Source: Gnetum montanum | Taxonomy: Eukaryota; Streptophyta; Gnetopsida; Gnetales; Gnetaceae | Direction: 5' to 3' | NCBI GenBank assembly: GCA_015680685.1 | Contig: MNCI01008954.1 | Coordinates: 7,695 to 71,694, forward strand | DNA: 64,000 nt | In this document: in pieces, positions 1 to 11,760 of the stretch | Layout: every line of letters starts with the position of its first letter | Position numbering within the stretch: position 1 is the stretch's first letter | The notes under the pieces: model-generated | What the model saw: the letters and a program-made list of their open reading frames with translations, nothing else | The model's database searches: none | Told to the model about the DNA's origin: nothing | Program-made: the position numbers and the translations under genes

Positions 1-787
1 ACACATCATTTCTTACCCTTAGCATATTTCCAACAATATTCTCTCCCTTATTACTATCCCTCTAATTCAATGTTTCTATGAATCATTACATAGCCTTTTT
101 CTCTACCATCCAAGGTCCTTATTGATAAATTCCACACTAGCATAATTTTTGTGCCTTCAGAACTAGTTGAATTACCTTGGAACCCTATAAAAATCATCCA
201 AATTTCCTTAGTTTACATCATTTAATTTTAAAAAAATATTAAAAATTTGGTACATTATCTAAGTGCCCTAACTTGGATGAAAATATATATACGTGACCTT
301 CTCGCAACACTTACCATCATTTTCCACTATTCATGTGGGGGAGTTTTTTGAACTTTTTCTCTATGAATTGCGATTGTGAGACCCTTGCTTTTATCCCTAT
401 GTCTCACTTGCTGGTACTCTGATTTTCATTTCGTCTGAACCTACTTGACCTCGAAGTGTTTAGCTTAGTCATGGGGGAGGGGGCACGTGCTGAATAGTGC
501 ATAATTTTTTTGAAATTCATCATCACCCAAAGGACATATTTAAGGGTAATTAGTTCTAAAATTAAGAATAGAATGTGTCAAAAACAATTTCATCCCCTTA
601 GCTATACCAGAAAATTAAATTTGGAAACCACCTAAGCAAAGAGGATGCAACACTATAATCTTTCGGGAACATGTTCTTCCAATAATTAACATCACATGGA
701 AATAAACTAAATCTATTAAGGCAAGCAGTAAGGTATAACCTAACTTTGGTAACAACCTTACTAACAATTGGTCTCGTGTGATTGTAG

Positions 788-1380
788 ATGGCCCTGAAAC
801 CCAAACAACAGGAAGGTCCTGCTCAAGGTGCGATCGAACGATCTCGGAGAGGTGGAAGACAAGATCCTACTGGACAACATGCAGAACAGGAGGAACAATC
901 ATTCAGCATTGATCAAGAAGATCCTCCTACCATACGATCTGGGTAGGCAGAAGTAGGAGATACCCTCTTTGAAAGTGGTGCCTGGTACTTGGGGGAAACG
1001 TACCAATTTTGGCACAATAAAGAAGAAGGAACCATGGTTAACATTTGTGGTGTGACTATTGATTTCTCTATTCAAGCCATCCTGGAAGTATTAAACCTTT
1101 CGAATACAGGGCCAAAGGTTTCTTACAACTAGCTGGAAACTTTCTAAATTCAGCAACTTAATAAACTATTGATAGAGAATAAAAGGGTGGTGGAAGAAAA
1201 AGAGAAGGCTAACTACTGCCTCTATGGTGCAAGCACAAACTTACACATGTGCCAAGGCACTCAAGGCCTTACAAGAGGAGAAAATCCAGGCCATACATTG
1301 ACACCATCAAATTCTAAGACCTGGTGTGCAAGAAAAGGGAAAAAATCCATGGAGGAGCCACCGCCACCTGGAACTACATG
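788..1380 (+). pseudogene. Accessory ORF of element E, deletion derivative
   Basis: The frame opens at an ATG with MALKPKQQEG and contains WYLGETYQFWHNKEEGTMVN followed by a VTIDFS stretch. The same segments occur in the longer accessory ORF of element A, which starts MAPKRGQQER. A TAG interrupts the frame near codon 53. About 60 residues present in A between the charged N-terminus and the WYLGE block are missing. After a TAG near 1137 the frame decays, but the last 80 bases still match the proline-rich C-terminal end of the A ORF. The layout resembles the extra ORF of Athila/Tat elements and the plant transposon-protein domain with a V-x-FS core. That assignment is by motif shape only; the function is unknown. 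Confidence 0.6.
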
Positions 1381-1539
1381 AGTTCCACATCTTTTTAGTA
1401 GTTGTAGTATTTTTCTATGTTGTGTCTTCCCACACTGCAGCATTTTTTTATTTCATTTTTCTAGTTAATAATCCCATACCTATCCACTATGTAATCAATG
1501 GAACTTGTTCTCTTTGTAACTTAAGGATGAGTTTTTACT

Positions 1540-1553
1540 CAGTCGTGGGGGTA
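1540..1553 (+). other. Polypurine tract of element E
   Basis: A G-rich run (GTGGGGGTA) directly precedes the TG that opens the 3' LTR. Element A has the same arrangement on the other strand at 2639-2650. It would prime plus-strand DNA synthesis. Confidence 0.7.
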
Positions 1554-2371
1554 TGATGGGATGCGATATCACATGGGCTGCAATATTGTATCTTCCCTGT
1601 GATATCACGTATGCGATATTGCAGTCCGTCGTAATCTCTATAAATAAGAAGTAGCTCACCCTTGTTTGGGATCCCAGTTAGATTGTAGTGAAAATCTGGT
1701 AGTTTGATCCCTCCAGAGTCAGTTTATTTTTCCAGTGTTTGCCTGGAGTGTGGTTAATGTAATTGTATGGCGTCTTTATCCAAGTATGATGTACTTGGAC
1801 ACGCACATGACCAGCAATAAAGATTGAGATTACTTCATCATTGCAACATTCACTTTGTTATTTATTTGTTTGTTTACTTATTTAATGTTATTTATTGTTT
1901 TCTCTCTCACCCTTAAAATCCTAGAACGTGGAACAAGTACGACTTGATTACGAGCATTTAAGTGTGACTACTTGGTATCCCAGTGGCGTACCTAAGGTCT
2001 GCGCTTGGTAATCCCAATGGTAGTCATGCACGAGGTCCAAGATGTGTACGAATGATCAAGGAATCAGTTGCTTGTTGCACTTAGGCTAGAATAGATTCTC
2101 TTACCCTTTCCCTCCTAGCTAAGCTTAGTTAATATTATTTTCCATTGCCATCAGGAGTAGCATTAGAATTAGAACACATCATACACCTCACTATAGACTA
2201 AACCATACGTGAAAAATATAAATACTAGTCTAGGTGGGAAGACAACGAACTGCAACCTAAGGTTAATAGTCTAGGTGCCACAACTAGTCCATCTATAGAG
2301 TTCTATCAGATCGCACATGAAAACTCTCGTATTCGTATGGTTGAGCATAGGGGTATCTCTGCCACTCATCA
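1554..2371 (+). repeat. 3' LTR of element E
   Basis: It starts TGATGGGATG and ends CTCATCA, about 818 bp. It matches the LTR of element A (9568-10414 reversed) along its length, with clear divergence. U3 holds degenerate GATATC palindromes within the first 80 bases, then a TATA box (CTATAAATA, about 1638-1646). The conserved block around AATAAAGATTGAGATTAC near 1815 probably covers the R/polyadenylation region. Confidence 0.85.
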
Positions 2372-2638
2372 ATGTCACACTCGAATAAACGATGCCGTAC
2401 AATTACATTCACCACACTGCGGGCACACATTGGGAAATATTCTAAATCTAGAGGGATAAAATTACCAGAGTCTATCTACAATCTAAATCTAAAACTATGA
2501 AACAAAGGAGAGCCACCTCTTATTTATAGATTGGCAGTGGGCTGCGATATTGCATACGTGATATTGTAGGGAGAGATGCAATATCACATACGTGATATCG
2601 CGGCACACGCAATATTACATCCCATCATACCTCCATGA
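2372..2638 (-). repeat. Truncated 3' LTR of element A
   Basis: Only the first 267 bases of the LTR remain, from TGATGGGATG through the U3 palindromes and the TATAAATA core to the GTGTGAC block. The rest is interrupted by the end of element E. It is the partner of the full LTR at 9568-10414. Confidence 0.85.
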
Positions 2639-2789
2639 CTAAATAAAAACTCATCCTCGAGTTACAGTGATTACATAGTGGATAGGTATGGGATTATTAG
2701 ATAGAAAAAGAAATGGGATAATGTTGCAGTGTGGGAAGACAACAAAATAAAGACACAACACATAGAATATTCTACAACTACAAAAACTT

Positions 2790-5550
2790 GGAACTCATGT
2801 AGTTCCTAGTGGTGGTGGCTCCTCCATTGGCACCTTCCCTTTGTCTTGTGCTCCAAGCTTTGGGGCTTCATGGTGTTGAAGTATGGCCTAGAGATTCTCC
2901 TCTTCAGTTTAAGGATCTTATCATGTCCATGCTAACATTTCAATCTTTGACGAAGTCGGCACTTCCCACAGACAAGGTAGTTATAGGAACATTTGGTTTC
3001 CCTTGACATACCAAGCTGCGAATACCCATTGTTCCTCCTCATAGGCTCTGGCTTTGTTCTTGTATTCGTGAAGATCCATTAGCCATCAAGCCAATTTAGT
3101 TACAACATCTTTCTATCCCTGGTAGCTAGCTTTTACTACCTGAAGTTCAGAATTTGCAACATCCAGTTTTTCCAACAGCTTCTTGCACTTTGCAGATTCT
3201 GCTTCGTATTTGATGTAGGTGGAAGCTACTTGTTGCTCGAGTTCTAACCTTGAGCACCATGCTATTAGCATGGCAAGGTTGGCATATCTTAGGCTTGCCA
3301 ACTCCATGTACTCTATCAAGTCCTGAATCTATAGGTCTCATTTTTTAACTTCCTCTTGGTGGGTGAGGGCATATGTGTCCAATATGGCCCACCAGTTAGT
3401 GTGTTGAGTGCTGATAGTGTTGATCTGGGCCTTGGCCATATGGATCTCTTTTTCAAGGATCTATTTATACATCCCCACCTAATTGTGGAAGTGCTCATTC
3501 AGCTTCTCATGTTGTTTAGCCTTATTCTACCATGCACTTATCTCAATTGCTAACTTTTGACGAATGACACATACCTCCTCTATCAAGAGGGTTCAATTTT
3601 CTCCAGCTAAATGGCTCACGTCTGAACTGACCCTGATGAATTGTTCTCTTAATTGATGAAAGAATTCATCAAGAACATTCTTTTGCTTTTCTATAGTGGT
3701 CAACTGAAGATTGTCTACAACTAACTACTTGTTTTCTTCTTGTAAGGCTTTGAGTACCTTAAGATGTGCATGGGTTTGCTCCTGTGCTACGGAGGCATCC
3801 TAAATAGCCTTCTCTTTCTCATTGGCCACCCATTTATTCTCCTATATTAATTTGTTTAGCTACTTGGTTCTAAATTTTTCTAGCTGGTCTATGGGAACAA
3901 ATTGCAGAGGGTCCCACTTTGCTACTTGTAAGGCCACGAGCTACTCTCGTAGTTTTTGCACTTCAGCTTCAACATGCTCAGCCCTCACTTCAGATAAGAC
4001 CAACTTCCCCTTTATGGAAATAAGGTCTGATTGAATTGTTGGGACATCCTAAGGAATGTCAAACAAGGATGTCATTACTTGTCCTATTTGAAGCAATCTA
4101 TCAAGTGCACCCTCATGTTCCACAGGATTCATTGAGGTTTTGACCAGAGTTTAAGCATCTTGTGCTTCTAAGAGATCTATCGGTGACACATCAGGTACAT
4201 TGAAGGATTTTTTTATATGGTCAGTAATCACTTCTGTAGCTCCGATGGCATCCTGGTGTTGCATGATCATCATAGTGGCCCCTTCACCAGTCTCTAACTG
4301 CACCTGAAAAGATGTCATGTTTTCTAAGATCTGTTGTGACCATCTACTTTGTCCTCCTCCTATTTCAATGGATACTTCCCCCCTTGTGTGATCTAACAAA
4401 ATCATAGACTGAATGGAATCATCAATAATGTAGAAGAGGTTTTTGTCATCGCGACTTTCCCAAATGACTATCTCAGTGATGGTCCTAAGATGGCTCATCG
4501 ATGGTCTATAGTCTTGCGGCGGTGGTGGATGATCCTAGCCTATGCTAGGCCCTACTTCTTGCTGTTGGCTAGGACCTGTGGCTAGAGGTTGACTGGGTCC
4601 TACAAGTTGAGTTCTTCTTCTTGTTTGGGTCCCAACTCTTTGTTGGAGCTGGCACCTTTAGCAATTCAGCATATGAAGCAGTCTGGGATTTTTGGAGGAT
4701 GTCATTGGTGTATCCCTAAATACCAGCACGTTGGCATAGCATTCTGATAAGACAAGGGAAAGGCAGTGCCATCTTCCCTTTCTTCCATTCTTCAAACCAC
4801 CTTAGGATCTCTATCAAATATAGATGGGGTAGGTTAGTGTTAACCTTTTCCATCAACATTGCACATCCTCTAGCCACATACGTCGATATCCTTTTTAAGC
4901 CCTTTGTGGGGAAGACGTGATATGTCCCAATTTTGAAGTAAACCCTCTCTTTCGTCGTCAATTCACCAAATGCTTTATCTCTACAATGAGCCTTCTCCAA
5001 CCAATCCTTTCACACATCAGGGTTTGAATGGGTGGATAACTGAGTAACTTGGGGCCTTGTATTCGAAAGGTTTAACACTTTCAAAATAGCCTACGTAGAG
5101 AAGTCAACTATCATAGCACAAATATTAACAATGGTTCCTTGCTCCCTATTGTGCCAAAATTGGTACGTCTCTCCTAGGTACCAAGAACTACTTTCAAAGA
5201 GGATAGGCCATAAGGGAGATCCTTTGAGGTGATCCCTAATAGCCTCAGGAGTGAACTTTGCAAAAGATTCAAAGTTTAACTCCATAATCACTACAGAAAA
5301 TGTGGACTTCTCATGGATAGCCTAAACACAATCTTGGGATATTGTGAATTATTGTCCTAGTTCAGGTGCTACAGTAGCTCCTCCTTTTGCCTGCTTGGAT
5401 CATCTGGTAGGAGGTTCATCTTGATGGATGCTGAATGATTGCTCCTCCTATTTTGCATGTTGTCTGGAAGGACCTTGTTTTCCACCTATCTGAGATCGTT
5501 TCTTTCCACCTTGAGTAGGACGCTCCTGTTGTCCACGTTTCGGGGCCATC
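2790..5550 (-). pseudogene. Accessory ORF of element A (Athila-type third ORF, coiled-coil C-terminus)
   Basis: The ATG at 5550 begins MAPKRGQQER. Downstream come a FESFAKFTPEAIRDHL segment, WYLGETYQFWHNREQG, a VDFS core, and a KERVYFKIGTYHVFPTKGLK block before RGCAMLMEKV. This order resembles the plant transposon-protein domain found in extra ORFs of Athila and Tat elements. The half nearer 2790 encodes long charged stretches rich in E, K, L and Q (for example around 3320-3110) that look like a coiled coil, then a P-rich tail. Several stops and at least one frameshift (between about 4716 and 4498) make it a pseudogene. It is in sense orientation relative to its element, unlike the antisense gene in D. 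Function unknown; the family match rests on motif shape. Confidence 0.6.
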
Positions 5551-6014
5551 TGCAATCACACGAACCAAGCGTTAGTAAGGCTATTTTTAAAGTTAAGTTA
5601 TACCTTACTACTTACCTTAATTAATGATCTTATGTTATAACATGTGATCATGCCTGAAATTTTGTAATAGTGAGTCCTATGACTTATGTGGTTTCCATTT
5701 TTAATTTCCTAGTATACCTAAGGATTAAATGATTTTTAGGCACAATTATTCTAAATGTTGGAGTCAATTATCCTAATTGATGTCCTTTTGGAAATGATAG
5801 ATTTTAAAAAAATTTAGGCACTTTTCTGCAAGTGTCTCTCCCCCACGACTAAGCTGAACACTCCAGGTTCAAGTAGGTTCAAACGGAATTAAAATCGGAG
5901 TACCAACGAGCGAGATATGAGTAGAAAAGCAAGGGTCACTCAATCGTAAGTTGCAAAGAAAATTTTCAAAAGCTCCCCCCATGTGAATCACAAATTGATG
6001 CTAAGTTTTGTGGG

Positions 6015-6114
6015 GAGGTCACCTATTTATTGGCAGATGCGACGCGATATCGCGTACGATACATCATGTATGCAATATCGCGTCGGACGCAATATCGCGT
6101 ATGCGATATCACAT
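6015..6114 (-). promoter_or_regulatory. Internal U3-like palindrome array with TATA-like site in element A
   Basis: About 85 bases contain four to five GATATC/AATATC palindromes like those in U3 of the A LTR, followed on the minus strand by TGCCAATAAATAGG. That resembles the CCAATCTATAAATAAGAGG core of the LTR. It lies about 470 bases upstream of the accessory-ORF ATG. Element E, colinear on both sides, lacks the array. I read it as a captured second promoter for the accessory ORF; this is an inference from sequence resemblance. Confidence 0.45.
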
Positions 6115-7473
6115 CCCTAGTGACATGAGACACTATGAAAATACCAACTTTTTAAAGGATTTTCTTGAAATTAACATTGGGAATGGAGGACATTGGCTAT
6201 TATCAAGGAGTTCTAGGGAAATTTCATTATGTCTAGAGGCACAATTAATGATGATGGTGTGGATTTTATCAATAAAACCTTGGTGGTAAGAAAAAGGGTA
6301 TGTAATGGTACATAGGAACATTGAAATTTAGAGGGATAATAGTAGGGAGAGAAAATCAATTGAAAAATTATGCTAAGGGGAAGAAATGGTGTATGTGAGC
6401 TATGTCATAAGTGAAAATTACAAAAGATTACACAAGTGAATCCTCCCCGAAGCAGGTTTCAACCTATAACGCCCTTGTGTAACCACACTTAAAGTGTCCA
6501 TGGGCACTAGAAGGGTTAAATGTAATTCCCACTAACTCCACAAAATACACACATGTAAATATCATTGGAATGAGATGAAAATTATTTGCTACACCAGACA
6601 CAAGCTACAATTACACAAACAGTGAGATGAGACGAGATATAGAAGGGATCGTAAAGATTGGGACATGAGGTAACTAACCCAAGGCACAACAAACCCTATG
6701 TGTAAAGCATGATTAACATGCCATTAACCTGTTGTTTCAAGATCAGGACCAAGTCCATTCCTCTAATCAATGATATCCCATTGTTTCATCCCTTGATGAG
6801 CAACTATGGGAGTACCATAACAACAAGGCGTATGATCACTTGGCATTTTATTCAAGGGAGGAGTGATTTTTGTTTTGTGGCACTTCCTTTTTTTTTCTTT
6901 TCTCTTTTCAAATACTGAATCCAGAGAAGTTGCCAACCTTCAAGCATGGGTGCATGTCTTTCCAGTGGAACCCCCTAAAATAGCATTGGATTTTTGAGTG
7001 CCCTTTTGATTACTCTTACTCTCATTTTCATTAGATCTACAAGGATCTTAGTACAACCAGGTTGCATGATAACACCCATAGACATCACCAAAGAGAATTA
7101 GCAAGTCCCCTTGATGTCACATCCTAATCATTTCCTCTTTGTCCATTCTTCTTCATTTTGGGTACAATGAACACAAAATTAATTTTATTTTTTTAAGAAT
7201 TTCAAGAATATCATTGTACCCTTGAATAGAACCTTTTATTTGTAGAGTGGATGAGTGGGTGTAATGGGCTCACTATTCAAATAATTGCTCACTCGAGACT
7301 TAATAACATAGAACACACCTCAACCAATAATCGACATGAGTGTTTCATTCATAGATGAGATTACTTACAAAAACATGAAAAGACAAAAATACAAAAAGTT
7401 AAAACAAGAAATTGAAAAATGAAAAATTGGAAAACAAAATGTTGTAAAATTAAAGAAAACTAAAAAATGGTTA
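6115..7473. other. Non-coding interior of element A
   Basis: The part up to about 6400 is colinear with bases 1-260 of element E. From 6400 to 7473 I find no long frame or pol motif on either strand. This is where pol would be expected, so it looks like a replaced or deleted pol region. Confidence 0.5.
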
Positions 7474-9438
7474 TTAATCCCACTTGTTATTAGAATGAGG
7501 GATATCCCTCATAGCTAAATGGTTGAGGATGACAAGGATTAATAATTGATGCTGGGGATCCTTGCATGTTGGAAGTATTGGAACTTGATCATACTTACCC
7601 TGTTGGGTTTCACACACTTGGTTATAGTAAGCATAGTGCGGCAATTTATACAATGTAGTTCTTGGATTATGAGTTGACCCACTATGATATTTAGGATGAT
7701 GGTATGCAAGGATTAGGATGATGCCTCCCATGGTTGTGTTCATTGGGCCATATAGTTGTTGTAGTGTGAGTTGGTGGCCTTGTTGAAGTTGTTGGAGGTG
7801 TGAGGTTCGAAGATAAGGATGCACCATAGTGTGGGACTTGTGCTAAGTTGGAGGATGTACTGGCCTCAGAATTATGTTGTCCCTTCTTATGGTTATGTTT
7901 AAAGAAGGGGTGCTTTGGATGTTGAGGAGGTTTCTCACTGTTGTTGGAAGTATTAGCACAAGTAGCGTTTGGAGGTTGTTGCGGTGGTGATGTAGAAGGA
8001 GGGAAAGGATGAGAATGTTAAAAGTTAGGAGGTGTATAAGGTTCACAAGGTGGTGGTTGTGTTGGAGGCATGGGTTGATAGTGTTTAGGAGAATGGTACT
8101 ATGGTGAGATAAAGTGTGTTGGCCTAGTTGAAGAAACAAGATGTTGAACAAGATAAGCGTTTGGGTTCGAATGATATGAAGAGTGTTTCCAGTCTAAGGA
8201 TGGTCTCCACCATGATTGGGATTATTGCCATTATGATCGAACACAGTATCTCTGTACGAACTCTAGATGTAACATGTTTTCCCAATGCTCATGTAAATGT
8301 AACAATATTGGGCATTGGCCCTTGGGGTGACTATATAGGCATATGTTACATTCATACGTATGATTGGCAATTGAGCTCTTATTTTCCTAATCCCTTCTTT
8401 CTGATTGTCTAATGTCTTGTCTTGCTTCTTGGGTTGTCAAAACTCTATCTCCAAAAATGTTGATAAATTCTCCACACTTTTGATATGTCCATTCCAACAT
8501 CTTATTGATCTTTGTCTCGATTTCTTCTAATGTCTGTTGTGTTGGCAAAGATGATGCTTCCACCTTGAGATTGGTTGATTTCTCCTTTTTATGATCATGG
8601 ATCCTTGTTAAGTTGAGATTTTGGTCCCGTTGATGTTTTTTAACACTCTCCCATATAGCCATTTCTCCTTCTTCTTTTGCTACCCACTTAATAAGCTCTT
8701 GGACTTGATGGGTTTATATTCGTATAGTTTACCTTGGGCATACATCCCTAGGGTCTCTCTTGTTGCATCACGTAGCCCATTAATAATATGATACATTAGC
8801 CTATTCTCAGAGAACCCATGGCCTAGATAGTTTTTTAATAGTGCATAATATCTTTCTAAGGCCATGTCCATGGGTTCATGTTGTGCTTGTCTCCATCCTT
8901 GGATTTGTTTCCTCAAGGCTGATGCTCTTATGTAGGTTTGATATTTTTCATTAAATACTTCTACCATTATTGACCAGCGTCATATCGAATTTGGTTTTAA
9001 TGATCTATACCATACTTTTTCTTGGTCAACGAGTGTCATAGGAAAGATCTTAAATTTTTGCCACCCGTTATCAATGTTGTTCCATGTACAGGCATCATAG
9101 AAGACTTGTAAATGTTGATGCAGATCTATGTCATAGCCTCCTAAAAATTTAGGAAAGTTTTTTAAATCGAGCCTGGGCAGACAGCTTGCTTTATGATGCC
9201 TACGTGAGATTGGAATAGCTTCTCGTATTTGCGTTAGGCTTGTAGTGGCCAATAGGGGTTCATTGTCATCAGGTAAGCTATACTTTCGTGTGTTGGGATG
9301 ATGTTTTTTTTGTTCATGTTTATAAGAAACCCCCACTTTGGGTTGTGTACTCCAATCTTCATCATCATATAGTTCGTTGGTTCTCCAATGAACTTCCTCA
9401 CTAAGTGTGGCATTATTGTAATCTTGTAGGAGAGGCAT
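7474..9438 (-). pseudogene. gag: gag of element A (Athila-like)
   Basis: The ATG at 9438 lies about 110 bases past the primer site. The capsid-like core includes RLDLKNFPKFLGGYDIDLHQ, then a DACTWNNID segment, IFPMTLVDQEKVWYRSL and the retro-gag R-x-Y pattern. The equivalent core in C has RLDMNNIP and a GGYDANLKNHL stretch, so the two gags are homologous. Near 8351-8313 is a zinc knuckle of the C-x2-C-x3-H-x4-C type (CNICLYSHPKGQC), the short-spaced form typical of Athila gag. The C-terminal part down to about 7480 is rich in P, H, S and Q. Stops and frame changes are scattered (for example near 8980 and 8390), so it is inactive. Confidence 0.7.
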
Positions 9439-9548
9439 GGTTGTGAAATTGTGTGTGAATTTTTATAATTATTTCTTTCTAAAAGATATATCATTAAGTC
9501 CTTTACAACCACCTTGTATGATATAACTAATCTAGATAACTAGCACTA

Positions 9549-9567
9549 TCCCCAGCAACAATGCCTA
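9549..9567 (-). other. Primer binding site of element A (tRNA-Asp type)
   Basis: Directly after the 5' LTR the minus strand reads AGGCATTGTTGCTGGGGAT, a degenerate match to TGGCGCCGTTGCCGGGGAT, the complement of the plant tRNA-Asp 3' end used by Athila elements. Confidence 0.7.
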
Positions 9568-10414
9568 TGATGAGTGGCGAGGTACCCCTACACTCAACCA
9601 TACGAATACGAGCATTTTCACGTGTGATCTGGTTGAGCTCCGTAGACAGACTAGTTGTGGCACCTAGACAGTCAGCCTTAGGTCGTAGTTCACTGTCTTC
9701 CCACCTAGACTAGTATTAGCTTTGTCACATATGGTTTAGTCTAGAATGAGGTGTATGATGGGTTTCTAATCTAATGCTACTCTTGAAGGCAATGGAAAGT
9801 AATAATTACTAAGCTAAGAGAGAAAGGGTAAGAGAGAATCTAACTAGCCTAAGTGCGATGAGCATCCATTCCTTGATTATTTGTACACATCTTGGACTTC
9901 ATGCATGACTACCACTTAGATTACCAAGCACAGATCCTAGGTACGCTACTAGGTTACCAAGTAGTCACACTTAAATGCTTGTAATAAAGTCGTACTCATT
10001 CCACATTTTAACATGAGTTAAGGGTGAGAGAGTATTAACTAGGAAAGTGGTAAATAATAGTTAATTAAATAAATAACAAAGTGAATGCTACAATGATGAA
10101 GTAATCTCGATCTTTATTTCTAGTCATGTGCATGTCCAAGTACGTCACACTCGAATAAAGGATGCTGTACAATTACATTCACCACATTACGGGCACACAC
10201 TGGAAAATATTCTAAATCTAGAGGGATAAAACTACCAGAGTCTAGCTAGAATCTAAATCTAAAATTTTGAAACAAGGGAGAGGTTCCTCTTATTTATAGA
10301 CTGGTAGTGGGCTGCGATATCGAGTACGCGATATCGCAGGGAGAGATCTGATATTCCGGTAGACACGATATCACATATGCGATATCGCGTCCCATGCGAT
10401 ATCGCATCCCATCA
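9568..10414 (-). repeat. 5' LTR of element A
   Basis: 847 bp, TGATGGGATG to CTCATCA on the minus strand. U3 has six or so GATATC-centred palindromes between 10414 and 10310, then TATAAATA near 10290. It pairs with the truncated 3' LTR at 2372-2638. Confidence 0.9.
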
Positions 10415-10456
10415 AAGCCCAATGATGTGTATAGAGATGCCTTTGGAAAACATTAG

Positions 10457-11264
10457 TGTGATATGCAATATGATATAAAATTCAAAGTAGACATAATCAT
10501 CACCTAGAAGAAGATAAATGTTAAAGAAATAATTTTTATTTTTTTAGTTTTTAATATTATTTTTTAATTGATGAACAAATGTACTATCTTTTTACCCCAA
10601 TCCATCATTTTTTTGAGTTATTTGCATATTTTCTTTAGTAATAATTCTCTTTTCATTATCCTCTAGCTTGGATCCAGCATTTTTATATAAATACAAGGAT
10701 CATATGATGTTATAATACTTTAGATTCTAAGATAATAAAGAGCTATGTGAATTTCACTTCAAATTCTTATCTCTCATTACATTATTTTTTATGCATTCTT
10801 TCTCTCATTCACTCATAATTATTTACAATTTGTGCATTCCAACAACTCCATCATAAATTAATCCACATCCTCCAACAACTTTAATGCTCCATCAATAATC
10901 AGCAACCATATCCATTAATTCATCATCATCAAAGTTTAGTAATTATCACACTAAAAATTTTATTTTTACAAGTTTACTTTAGCAAGGCCATCAAGTTTAG
11001 AAGTCCAAATGTCATCATCATGTTTGAAGATAATTTGCTTCTTTCTCTTTGAGATAAACACTAATTTTCTTGCTATAGATTGAAAAGCATCTCAAGGTGA
11101 TTTCATTACTATAAATTTCATCAAATTTCATCATGTAAATTTCAAGATATTGATGTAATATACTTTTATGACAACTCATGATCTAGTCATGGTATTGCAA
11201 GTTTTAGAATACAAGTTCACTTGAATCATGGTATTGCAAACATCTCTTTACCATAACAAATTCA
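10457..11264 (+). repeat. 5' LTR of element G
   Basis: Matches 15018-15777 with many small indels. Contains TTTATATAAATACAAGG near 10690 as a probable TATA region. Its last 100 bases carry repeated ATCATGGTATTGCAA-like words that continue into the leader. Confidence 0.65.
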
Positions 11265-11760
11265 TGGTGTGTTCATGATCATCTGCCATGATTCGTGATT
11301 AATTTGTAATTAACTCATGCTATCCAACATTTCAAACTTTCTACCATTGCTTATCATCATAACTCATGGAACTATCATGGAATCCTCAAAAATTAATTTC
11401 CTTTATTTTCATCACAACCATGCCTCATGCCATAATACCATGAGTCATGGTATTACAAACAACATGTTGTGGTCAAGTCATGGTCGATCTGTAATTAACA
11501 AAAATCAAGAAGTTTAATTAAAATTTATTCCAAAACCTCTAAAAAATTAGAATAAGAGCCAAATCAACACCAATTTAAGTAAGATGACTAAAAAATATGT
11601 TCCAAGTATTCCATAACTTTCAATGGATCCTAAGATTTCAATCTTAAGACTAGACTTATCTAGAGACTCCTAGAAATTAATGAATTCTAGGATATAACAA
11701 TCATGATTTTGAGAATCTCAATAGAATTTAAATAAGAAAAACTAAAAATAATAAAAAAGG
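11265..11760 (+). other. Leader of element G with CATGG-rich repeats
   Basis: No coding is seen. ATCATGG and CTCATG words recur about ten times between 11170 and 11490. A degenerate primer site (TGGTGTGTTCATGAT) may follow the LTR, but the match to the usual tRNA-iMet copia site is weak. Confidence 0.4.

Larger units (their letters stand above)
1..2371 (+). mobile_element. Element E: 3' part of an Athila-like Ty3/gypsy retrotransposon
   Basis: The left end of the window is the interior of an LTR element read on the plus strand, ending in a polypurine tract and a 3' LTR. Its interior matches element A in opposite orientation: bases 1 to about 260 match 6400-6130 reversed, 330-560 match 5960-5740 reversed, and the ATG at 788 matches the A accessory-ORF start at 5550. 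The 3' LTR ends in CTCATCA at 2371, and the next base starts a truncated copy of the A 3' LTR. E is therefore probably nested in A, with ATGTC at 2372-2376 as the likely right target duplication. Its 5' LTR, gag and any pol lie outside the window. No coding is visible in the first 787 bases. Confidence 0.8.
2372..10414 (-). mobile_element. Element A: pol-less Athila-like retrotransposon
   Basis: Read on the minus strand, the order is 5' LTR, tRNA-Asp-like primer site, gag, about 1.9 kb without coding, accessory ORF, polypurine tract, 3' LTR. The 3' LTR is cut at 2372 by element E. The two A LTRs resemble each other more than either resembles the E LTR, which ties both ends to one element. No protease, RT, RNase H or integrase motif is seen between gag and the accessory ORF, so A is a non-autonomous gag-bearing form. 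Its gag and U3 resemble element C, which does carry pol, so a C-like relative could have supplied enzymes in trans (inference). Confidence 0.75.

Noticed and set aside
7474-8151. Two minus-strand frames rich in H, L and T
   Set aside because: They are alternative frames over the P/H/S-rich gag tail of element A.
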